From contig NC_087070.1 of assembly GCF_963678635.1 (NCBI RefSeq), positions 30,284,390 to 30,344,389 of the forward strand: DNA of 60,000 nt. Direction: 5' to 3'. Origin of the DNA: Symsagittifera roscoffensis (taxonomy: Eukaryota; Xenacoelomorpha; Acoela; Convolutidae). The notes below the pieces were generated by a model that had not been told where the DNA came from, searched no databases, and saw only the letters and a list, made by a program, of their open reading frames with translations. Position numbers and translations under genes: made by a program. Within the stretch, counting starts at the first letter, position 1. Every line of letters starts with the position of its first letter. Below are positions 10,901-22,900 of this stretch, in pieces.

Positions 10901-13900
10901 TTGAATTGTTTAATGTTTTCAATCTAAATGGGATCACTAAATTTAAAACTTTTCTAAGGAAACTGTTCAAGCTATAAAACTTTGAAACTAATCAAATCGG
11001 ATAGCGAAAATTTGAAGCTTTTCTATAGAAGCCATTCACAAGCAAGTTTGAAACATTTGATAGAAACACTTGAAACAATTTTTTTAGAGCGAATCAATTC
11101 GCGAGAAAGTCGAGTGAGTTTCACTTAAGCAATTCATGGAAACATGAATTATTTCAAGTTGTTGTTTGGACCAAAACCTAATGTTTAGTCGAAAAAATTG
11201 AGGTTTCTAGAAAACTAAGTCAGCTATGAAACTTTGAGATATTTTGTGAAGCGAATCGGCTCAGGAAAATTTTTCATAAGCAAGCTAATCAAGCTTCAAA
11301 ACTTTGAAATAATTCAAGTTATTTCATGAAGGCAATCAATTTACAAAAAGTAAGATATACACCCTATGAAATATTTTAAATTGCTTTCGTTGCGAATAAA
11401 ATTCAAGTTTTCAATCAGCAGGCTAGTCAAGCCATGCCACACTGAACATTTCAAGTTGTTTCATAGAGCACATCAGTTCACAAAAAATGTTCCTTAAGCA
11501 AGCTATCCAAGCTACAAAAATTCTTTAAAAATTTCAGTTGTTTCATAGATCACATCAGTTCGCAAAAAATTTTCCTGAAGCGAGCTATCCAAGCTACACT
11601 TTGAATTTTGAAATATTTAAAAGGGAATCGGTTAAAGAAAAGTTTGAGCCTATGGAGCCTATGAAACATTTCAAGTTTTTGCGTAGACCAAATCGGTTCG
11701 CGAAAAGTTTTTCCTTGCACCCTATTGAAATTACGATGAAGATTCGGTTCGCAAAAAAAAAACGTTTTCTACGCAAGCTATTCCAGCTATGAAACTTAAA
11801 AGCTTAAAAGTTTAAAATGTTTCTCTATGCAAGCTATTCAAGCCTTAAATCTGTGAAATATTTTAAGTTTTTCTAAGCAAGCTTTTCAGTCTACAAAACT
11901 TTGAAAAAATTTAAGTTTTTCGTAGACTGATTCGGTTCGCGAAAAAATTAGGTTCATCTTTGGAAGCTATTTAAGCTATGAAAGTTTTCAAGTTGTCTCA
12001 GAGACAAATCAGTTCGCAAAAAATTGAGTGTTTTAAAGCAAACTATTCAAGCTTCGCAACTTTGCAATATTTCAAGTTTTTTCTGGACTGACTCGGTTCG
12101 CGAAAAGAATAAGTTTTTCTAGGCAAAATATTCAAGCTACGACATTTTTCAAGATGTCTCATAGACGAATCAGTTCGCGAAAAATTTAACAAATTTTGCT
12201 TACGCATTTTATTAAGCTATGAACATTTGAAATATTTCAAGTCAATTTACAAAGCGATTCGGTTCATGAAAAGTTTTCCTTAAGCAAGCTATTCAAGCTA
12301 CAAAACTTTGAAATATTTGAAAGGTTATTGGTTCAAGAAAAGTATACGTTTTTTAGGCAAACCAATTCAATCTACGCGAACCAATTCAATCTACGCATCA
12401 TTTCGAAATGTTTCATAGGCTCAATATGAAACATTTCGAATTGATGCGTAGATTGAATTGGTTCGCGAAAATTTTAAATTTTTCCCAGCAACCTACTGAA
12501 GCTACTAAGCTTCGAAATAATGAGGATTATTTCATACACTAAATCAGTTCGCAAAAAAAAACGTTTTCTACGCAAACTATTGTAGCTATGAAACTTCGAC
12601 ATTTTCCGAGTTAATTCATAGTTTGTTTTTAAGCATAGATGTTGCTATTTATAGTTGATTTGTTTCAGACTGAAATAAATCTGTAACAGCATAATTTCGG
12701 ACAAAAAATGGGCCAAGTACTGTCTAGCCTTGAAGTTGAATCGAGTTCATCTTGCTCTGATTGATTCTTAAACGTTGCGCTTGATACTCCCTTAACCATT
12801 ACGCCTTATGTCAGCTAAAGCATGGTATTAACTTTTCTGTCATTCGTTTAATATATAGGATTAGGCCAAAAGACCATTTTTTATACAGCTGAAAATTCTA
12901 AAAATTGAAATCCACTCTTTGAACAAAATCATTCGAAGTATTTTAGCATCATTTGCACTTTCATTTTCGGCATGCGAAACTTGACTTTCTTTTAGCAAGA
13001 AATTTAAATTGAAGTCAGCAAAAAGCATAAGCGCAAAAACTCAAATTTAAACGTGAACATCACCTTCCTAAGAAACATTAAGCGACCTAAACAAGTGTCT
13101 TCGAACGTCTTGATACCAACTAATGCACGTTAAAAAACAATAGATCAATTGGTAAACTCTTCATTCTGCTGAGAAGAGAATGCTTAAATTACAATTATTG
13201 CCAAATTGTTGACAATATCCTTTTCGGTCAACGAACCTGAACGAAATTAATTAACCGAAAAACGCTCATTTCGACGTCCTGTTTCTATTTTTCGTTAATC
13301 TCCACAGGTTAAAACCGTGTTTACCGGTAAAACACGAATTAACCTAAATTGGTGTGGTTTTTAACCGATTAAATTGCTCGAGGTCACCGATACATTGCCA
13401 ACAATTTGGCGTAACTATATAATCAATTTATGAATTTAATAGACAGCGTTTTTTGCAGTATTTGTGTTTTTTTAGAGGTGGGCAAAATTTTCAATTTTCT
13501 CAACAAATGATTTTGAATCAATTTTCCAAAAGAAATCAAACACCAAATTTGAGCGTAACAACTTTTGACTTTCTTGAAACAAAAACCAAAATACCACACT
13601 ACGTTTATAAGTGTATTCATTTTGTTCATGGACTCATAAAAGGAAGTGTCTAATTTATGATGAGATTAACTTGACCACTTGAATTTTCATGATTGACAAT
13701 TTTTGATCAACACGTTTTTTTTATATTTTATACTCCCCATAGGAAATTATTGAAAAATAAACCCATTATTAAAAGTAAAAATAGTTCAAGTTTTTTCACA
13801 CTTTCCTTCAGCAAATGGATTCAAAGCAAAACTGAACAAAGATAGACGGTTACTGTGCAAGTAGCACAGAAATTTCAGACAATAACATTAAAAAAACGCA

Positions 13901-16900
13901 AATTTTTTTTCTTCAAATTTCAGCCGTTTTTCTGCGTGATGTGATTAAAAAATCTTCAAAAAAAGAACACAAGCATATTTGAAAGTCAAAAACAAGACAA
14001 AAAACCATAACAATATTTGATAAAATTTTCTCAAAGTGCTTTGCGGAAATGTTTTGAAGTTTTTGACTCCCAAAAAGACGCTAGAAAACTCCAAAAACTA
14101 ACTTTATACGAGTGAAACTAAGCTTTCACGGCTTAAATAAAGCATAAATAAGCTATTGTCGTTCAAATCTTGACTAAAAGGGCTTCAATGTGGCATATCA
14201 CTCGACCCATTCCGTTCCGATGTTTATTTGTCCTAATTTTACGTGAAAAACAAAAAAAACTTAAACACCCCCGAATACAAAGTTCCGCCACATTTTCAAT
14301 AGTCGGAACAAAAAACATAGCCAACAGACAGGTGGAAAACTGTCAATGAACTTAGGTTGAAAAAAATTGAGGTGAACTGACCGCATAACATTACATAAGT
14401 TCGTTTTCGGGCGCCAAAATGTGAAAACTTAGTATAAAATTCCTCTTGTAAAATATATCAGAATTTGAGACGTTTTCGATACATTAAAGCTAATTTGAGA
14501 GAACTGGAAAACTGGATCAATCGGTAATTTTTCATTCCACTGGCGCTTGATACTTGCTTTCGTTGCTTTCTTGCCCCATTTCAAATTGTTTTTTGGACCA
14601 AAACCTAATGTTTAGTCGAAAAAATTGAGGTTTCTAGAAAACTAAGTCAGCTATGAAACTTTGAGATATTTTGTGAAGCGAATCGGCTCACGAAAATTTT
14701 TCATAAGCAAGTTAATCAAGCTTCAAAACTTTGAAATAATTCAAGTTATTTCATGAAGGCAATCAATTTACAAAAAGTAAGATATACACCCTATGAAATA
14801 TTTTAAATTACTTTCGTTGCGAATAAAATTCAAGTTTTCAATCAGCAGGCTAGTCAAGCCATGCCACACTGAACATTTCAAGTTGTTTCATAGAGCACAT
14901 CAGTTCACAAAAAATGTTCCTTAAGCAAGCTATCCAAGCTACAAAAATTCTTTAGAAATTTCAGTTGTTTCATAGATCACATCAGTTCGCAAAAAATTTT
15001 CCTGAAGCGAGCTATCCAAGCTACACTTTGAATTTTGAAATATTTAAAAGGGAATCGGTTAAAGAAAAGTTTGAGCCTATGGAGCCTATGAAACATTTCA
15101 AGTTTTTGCGTAGACCAAATCGGTTCGCGAAAAGTTTTTCCTTGCACCCTATTGAAATTACGATGAAGATTCGGTTCGCAAAAAAAAATGTTTTCTACGC
15201 AAGCTATTCCAGCTATGAAACTATAAAATAGTTCTAGTTGTCTCAGACGAATCTGTCCCTTAAAAGTTTAAAATGTTTCTCTATGCATGCTATTCAAGCC
15301 TTAAATCTATGAAATATTTTTAAGTTTTTCTAAGCAAGCTTTTCAGTCTACAAAACTTTGAAAAAATTCAAGTTTTTCGTAGACTGATTCGGTTCGCGAA
15401 AAAATTAGGTTCATCTTAGGAAGCTATTCAAGCTATGAAAATTTTCAAGTTGTCTCACAGACAAATCAGTTCGCAAAAAATTGAGTGTTTTTAAGCAAAC
15501 TATTCAAGCTTCGCAACTTTGCAATATTTCAAGTTTTTTCTGGACTGACTCGGTTCGCGAAAAGAATAAGTTTTTCTAGGCAAACTATTCAAGCTACGAC
15601 ATTTTTCAAGATGTCTCAGACGAATCGGTTCGCGAAAAATTTAACAAATTTAGCTTACGCATTTTATTAAGCTATGAACATTTGAAATATTTCAAGTCAT
15701 TTTACAAAGCGATTCGGTTCATGAAAAGTTTTCCTTAAGCAAGCTATTCAAGCTACAAAACTTTGAAATATTTGAAAGGTTATTGGTTTAAGAAAAGTAT
15801 ACGTTTTTTAGGCAAACCAATTCAATCTACGCGAACCAATTCAATCTACGCATCAGTTCGAAATGTTTCATAGGCTCAATATGAAACATTTCGAATGGAT
15901 GCGTAGATTGAATTGGTTCGCGAAAAGTTTAAATTTTTCCCAGCAACCTACTGAAGCTACTAAGCTTCGAAATAATGAGGATTATTTCATACACTAAATC
16001 AGTTCGCAAAAAAAAACGTTTTCTACGCAAACTATTGTAGCTATGAAACTTCGACATTTTCCGAGTTAATTCATAGTTTGTTTTTAAGCATAGATGTTGC
16101 TATTTATAGTTGATTTGTTTCAGACTGAAATAAATCTGTAACAGCATAATTTCGGACAAAAAATGGGCCAAGTACTGTCTAGCCTTGAAGTTGAATCGAG
16201 TTCATCTTGCTCTGATTGATTCTTAAACGTTGCGCTTGATACTCCCTTAACCATTACGCCTTATGTCAGCTTAAACATGGTATTAACTTTTCTGTCATTC
16301 GTTTAATATATAGGATTCAACCAAAAGACCTTTTTTTATACAGCTGAAATTTCTAAAAATTGAAATCCACTCTTTGAACAAAATCATTCAAAGTATTTTA
16401 GCATCATTTGCACTTTTATTTTCGGCATGCGAAACTTGACTTTCTTTTAGCAAGAAATTTAAATTGAAGTCAGCAAAAAGCATAAGCCCAAAAACTCAAA
16501 TTTAAACTTGAACATCACCTTCCTAAGAAACATTAAACGACCTAAACAAGTGTCTTCGAACGTCTTGATACCAACTAATGCACGTTAAAAAACAATAGAT
16601 CAATTGGTAAATTCTTCATTCTGCTGAGAAGAGAATGCTTAAATTACAATTATTGCCAAATTGTTGACAATATCCTTTTCGGTCAACGAACCTGAACGAA
16701 ATTAATTAACCGAAAAACGCTCATTTCGACGTCCTGTTTCTATTTTTCGTTAATCTCCACAGGTTAACCGTGTTTACCGGTAAAACACGAATTAACCTAA
16801 ATTGGTGTGGTTTTTAACCGATTAAATTGCTCGAGGTCACCGATACATTGCCAACAATTTGGCGTAACTATATAATCAATTTATGAATTTAATAGACAGC

Positions 16901-19900
16901 GTTTTTTGCAGTATTTGTGTTTTTTAGAGGTGGGCAAAATTTTCAATTTTCTCAACAAATGATTTTGAATCAATTTTCCAAAAGAAATCAAACACCAAAT
17001 TTGAGCGTAACAACTTTTGACTTTCTTGAAACAAAAACCAAAATACCACACTACGTTTATAAGTGTATTCATTTTGTTCATGGACTCATAAAAGGAAGTG
17101 TCTAATTTATGATGAGATTAACTTGACCACTTGAATTTTCATGATTGACAATTTTTGATCAACACGTTTTTTTTATATTTTATACTCCCCATAGGAAATT
17201 ATTGAAAAATAAACCCATTATTAAAAGTAAAAATAGTTCAAGTTTTTTCACACTTTCCTTCAGCAAATGGATTCAAAGCAAAACTGAACAAAGATAGACG
17301 GTTACTGTGCAAGTAGCACAGAAATTTCAGACAATAACATTAAAAAAACGCAAATTTTTTTTCTTCAAATTTAAGCCGTTTTTCTGCGTGATGTGATTAA
17401 AAAATCTTCAAAAAAAGAACACAAGCATATTTGAAAGTCAAAAACAAGACAAAAAACCATAACAATATTTGATAAAATTTTCTCAAAGTGCTTTGCGGAA
17501 ATGTTTTGAAGTTTTTGACTCCCAAAAAGACGCTAGAAAACTCCAAAAACTAACTTTATACGAGTGAAACTAAGCTTTCACGGCTTAAATAAAGCATAAA
17601 TAAGCTATTGTCGTTCAAATCTTGACTAAAAGGGCTTCAATGTGGCATATCACTCGACCCATTCCGTTCCGATGTTTATTTGTCCTAATTTTACGTGAAA
17701 AACAAAAAAAAAACTTTAACACCCCCGAATACAAAGTTCTTCCACATTTTCAATAGTCGGAACAAAAAACATAGCCAACAGACAGTTGGAAAACTGTCAA
17801 TGAACTTAGGTTGAAAAAAATTGAGGTGAACTGACCGCATAACATTACATAAGTGCGTTTTCGGGCGCCAAAATGTGAAAACTTAGTATAAAATTCCTCT
17901 AGTAAAATATATAAGAATTTGAGACGTTTTCGATACATTAAAGCTAATTTGAGAGAACTGGAAAACTGGATCAATCGGTAATTTTTCATTCCACTGGGAA
18001 TTTTAAAAAGAAAATTGAGCTTCTTTTGAAAAGAAAATTAGGTCTCGTTTTTCTGCACTATATGAACTCCTGTTACTCGAGACACCGTTAATTTTCCTTC
18101 CAGTTGGCTATAGAATTTGAACTTCTTTTATTCACTTAACAAGGTTTGTTCAATATAGCTTCGAAAACTTTCTCGGTATGTATCCATCAACCAAACCCTA
18201 TGATATAGACATTGAACATTTGCAAAAACTCGGAAACTAAGTGACAAAAACTAAGCCAAAAGCTAGTATAGTGAGAATCGTTGTGAGTCAAGTTACTCGA
18301 TTAATAAAGCACAGCGATCACAGAAATGAGGAAGTACGTATGTTAACGAGTTCATCGAGAAAGGTAAAATTGCCCATTCTATAAATAGCAGCAACCGGTT
18401 GCAATACCCATGCTATGAAAGGCTGTTTCTTTAACTGTACTTTTGCTGCCAAAATTTCTTGTAAAAATTGGAACCAGACCCAGACACGCGACAGAGATAT
18501 TGCAACTTTTTGTTTTTCCAACCGCTGAAACCAAAGAATATCATCTTCTGTTTTATTTCATTTTCTCTGCAACTAATTAAGATACTGAGCATGCATTTCT
18601 CCTAACAAAGCACAAAAACAGCAGACCAAAAATTTCAGAAAACCACTAGCCCTTTAATAGATTTTAGTACAGTAAAACTGCTAACTGTAGAGTTTGCACC
18701 TGAAAGCTCATCTTTTAAAGGAACTTAAATGATTGACTTATCCTTCTTTGATCAGTACTGTACCTTGTGACCAGTCCCGTCTCATACATGTATATTGCAG
18801 CATACGAAGGGCAGTAGTGTGAACAGATTTGTGCACGTTCTGTTTCTCCAGAATGGCACACAGATCGTTCACTATGTTCTTCACGCAGCTTTAACAGACA
18901 GAAAGGGTTGAAAATATATAGTTAATGCCAAATCGTTGGCAGCATCCTTTTATAGTTTTAACCAAATTTATTAAAATAATTCTGACCTTGAGACAGTGAA
19001 ATGGCGAATTTTCAAAATTGCATTTGAACTGTCAAAAGAGCAATGCAAACTGATTGCGCTTTTTAAGAGACGTCAACGGAGGCTATTCCCATGTTGCTTT
19101 TTTTAATGCAAGTAGATTTTTTTGTCGGCTTTATTGATTTCGACCCAATTTTTGCCTGCTTACTTGCCGGGTAATTATTTTTTTAAAATCTTTTGGTGGA
19201 TTTGTCAAGTACTTTTTTTTCTTCATTTTCATGAGGACAAATATAGTTCATGGTTTTCTGGTTTTTATAGGCGCCAAAATTTTCTGTTGGAGGTAAAACT
19301 TATTGAATTTTTCACCTGGAATTTTTGCAAATAGAAAAATCATTTTTTTCCGGATGCATGGTTTTCAATTTTTTTGTTCTAAAAGTGCGTGAAAATATAT
19401 TAAATGAAAGTCTTAATGCGCTATGGACGCAACGTTTTAACTATTTTTACCGAGCACAACGTTTAAGAAGACTTACATCAGAAGTTTTAAGAATCATTCA
19501 GAGCGACCATCGAGCTCAATGTTCAAGAGGCAGTTAGGAAAGGAAGAACTTTCAATCATTCTAAATTCTGGATTATTAATTTTTTCCGAAAAAAGTTCGA
19601 AACTCTTTAAACAAGAACTCAATTCAATTTCAAGGCTAGACAAACCCCACCTACTTTTAGCCCAACATTTTGCGTTTACAGATTCATTTCAGTCTAAAAC
19701 TAAATAACTAAAAAGAGCAACCTCCATGCTTACACGAACCAATTTATAGTAAACTGATTTGTGCTATGAAATGACTTGAAATATTTCATAGCTTGAAAAA
19801 CTTGTTTAAAAAATCGAACCTTTCGCAAACCAAACAGCTCGATTAAAATATTTCAAAGATTCATAGCTTCAATAAGAAAAAAATAAAATGATTCCAAACC

Positions 19901-22900
19901 ATTTTGGTCTATGAAAAACTTGATTTTTTTTTGTAAAGTTTCATAGTTTGAATATGTTGTTTAGAAAACTTGAACTGTTTGTGAACTGATTTGCTCTGTA
20001 AAACAAATTAAAATATTTCAAAGGTACATTGATTGAATAGCTTGATAAAAAAATTTCAACTTTTTGCGAAATGATTCGGTCTAAATACCAAGTAAAACTT
20101 CAAATCTTCATCGTTCGAATGGCTTCAAGAGAAGAAATATTTTTTTTTGTATTCAGATTCGCTTCATAAAATAAGTTGATTTGTTTCAAATATCATAACT
20201 AGATTCGAGTGCTTAAGAAAAACTTGAAAATTTCACGAAAGGATACGGTCAAGGAAACAACTTAAAACACAGAGGCGAAGCTCATCTTCGCACCACTTGC
20301 GATATACAATAAAGCTCCAAAAATAAAAAAAAAATGTATCCCGAACTTGAAAAAAAAACTGGAATTATTTTTGTTGAGAAAAATCGACTGCTAAAATATC
20401 AGAAACAGTTTTATTGCAATTGTTGAAGAAATCAATTACCTTCAAAACAAAATAAGGATTTGTTTTGGGCTTAACTGTATTCATTTCTTTTTGATAACCA
20501 ATAGATAAAAACGATAAGAAAATATTTCAATCGATAAATTGAGATACAAAAAATCCCAAATATACTCGAGAACTGTTCATTGATTTTTGCAACCAAACAA
20601 TCTGCATATCCAATAAGAGCAATCGTGTGTGAAAGGTCTCATCCGCTAATTGCTTTTGTAAAAGACCGGGAAAAAAATTCAAAACATGAAGGCAAAATTA
20701 CAAATAATTGCCTCACAAAAAATTGCGGAAAATCTGAAAAAAAAACACTGTAAACCTATAAAAACAAACCAATTACATCAAAAATGATAAAACTTGAAAA
20801 TTATTTGCAACAACAAAAGGGTTAGATCACAAAAAAACGTTAAAAAAACGGCCTTTAAAGGAAATTAAAAAACACGAAACGTTTTCGTTTGTCAAAACTT
20901 CAGCCAGAAAAAAAACACACTCCTGGATCTGGTGCAGAACTTGGCATCACATTCCTTTGCAGACAAAACAGTCGAGTTAACCTTGCAAAAAATTTATCAA
21001 TTTTCTGACATATTGAAACAATACGTTAGATCATCAGCTTCAATCGATTTCAAACAAAATTGCTTAAACCTAAAACACACTTAACTAATTAAAACTCAAA
21101 CTAGTTTCACGAACTTTTAGAACAAAAAAAAATCGAAAACCATGCAGCCGAAAAAAAAGGATTTTTTTTGCAAAAATTCCAGCTGAAAAATTCAATAAGT
21201 TTTACTTCCAACAGAAAATTTTGGCGCCTATAAAAACCAGAAAACCATGAACTATATTTGTCCTCATGAAAATTAAGAAAAAAGTTACTAAATTACTTTA
21301 AAAAAATTAATTACACGGCAAGTAAGCAGGCAATATTTTGAGTTTTAATTACTTAAGTGTAATTTAGGTTAAAGCAATTTTATTTGAAATCGATTGAAGC
21401 TGATGATTTAACGTATTGTTTCAATATGTGAGAAAAATGATAAATTTCTAGATTTTTTTTTGCAAGGTTGACTCGACTGTTTTGTCTGCAAAGGAGTGTG
21501 GTGCCAAGTTCTGCACCAGATCCAGGAGTGTGGTTTTTTTCTGGCTGAAAACTTGACAAAAAAAAAACGATTCGTGTTTTTTAATTTCCTTTAAAGGCCG
21601 TTTTTTTAACGTTTTTTTGTGATCTATCCCTTTTACTGTTGCAAATAATAATCAAAATAAATCATTTTTGATGTAATTGGTTTGTTTTTTATAGGTTTTC
21701 AGCGTTTTTTTTTTCAGATTTTCCGCAACTTCTTTAATGTGGTAAATATTTGTAATTTTGCATTCATGTTTTGAAGTTTTTTTCGGTCTTATACATTAGC
21801 AATTAGCGGATGGGGCCTTTCACACCCGATTGCTCTTATTGGATATGCAGATTGTTCGGTTGCAAAAATCAATGAACAGTTCTCTTTTACGTTGTGCTCG
21901 GTAAAAAAAAGTTAAAACGCTGCGTCCATAGCGCATTAAGACTTTCATTTAATATATAAGATTGAGTTTTTTTCCAATGTGCTAGAGATCTGACAATATT
22001 TTAAAACTCAAAAAAAGTTGTCGCTTAATTGGGAATCGGCAATGGCCTTTTTAAATAATTAGTTTTAGACTGAAATGAATCTGTAAACGCAAAATTTTGG
22101 GCAAAAAGTGGGTGGGTACTCTCTAGCCTTGAAATTGAATTGAGTTCATCTTGTTTAAAGAGTTTCGAACTTTTTTCGAAAAAATTCTAGAAGTCCAGAA
22201 TTTAGAATGATTCATTGCAGGGGTCTACAATGATTCATTTGGAAATTTCATTTCAAGGGTCTGAATTTGTTTGCAAAACTTTCCTTCAGCAGCGATCCAC
22301 CATGCAACTTTTCAATAAAAAAAACATGAAAAGCGACAAAAGGCAGACGCGAAACGTCAACGAACTATTTCGAATTAGTTTAACTTGAAGGTCAGAGTTG
22401 TTACAAAAACTTAAGTCGTTGTCCAAAATTTTTTTGAAAAACTATAGACCAATGAATTGGAATGGAATTAATCAACCTGAAACTTCTCATTTTAACGTCT
22501 GAAACCAATTTCAGAACGTCAAAATTGTGTCAAACAATCTTATTAATTTAAGACCAACCGTTGCTAAAGGTCACCGGTAATAATCAATACTGAACGTCAA
22601 ACATAGGAAACAGTACCTTCAATAAGTTGTGAATAAATGTTTAATTTAAAAATACATCACGTTAAAACTCTTTAATTTCAAGAACCTTTCATGAGTAGGA
22701 CTTTCGTCATACAACTAACCATCTGATATTTCAATCCGCTGGTAAGCTTAGAAGTTTCCAACATAGAAGTTTCCAAGCAATAAGTGAACATTTTTTTCGC
22801 ATTAGTGCTCTCTTCACTAAAACTAATAGAGACTCAGGGATGAAACTTGAACATATGATGGATGAAAAAAAAATGCCAGACAAAAAACCGTAAATGTTGG

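Noticed and set aside
10230-16090. CRISPR-like array reading of the regular repeats.
   Set aside because: Monomers are contiguous and diverged with no unique spacers, and the DNA is animal nuclear.
13423-17105. Matching 60-70-codon frames at 13.4-13.7 kb and 16.9-17.1 kb on both strands.
   Set aside because: They recur because the 3.4-kb block is duplicated, not because of coding conservation; composition is low-complexity.
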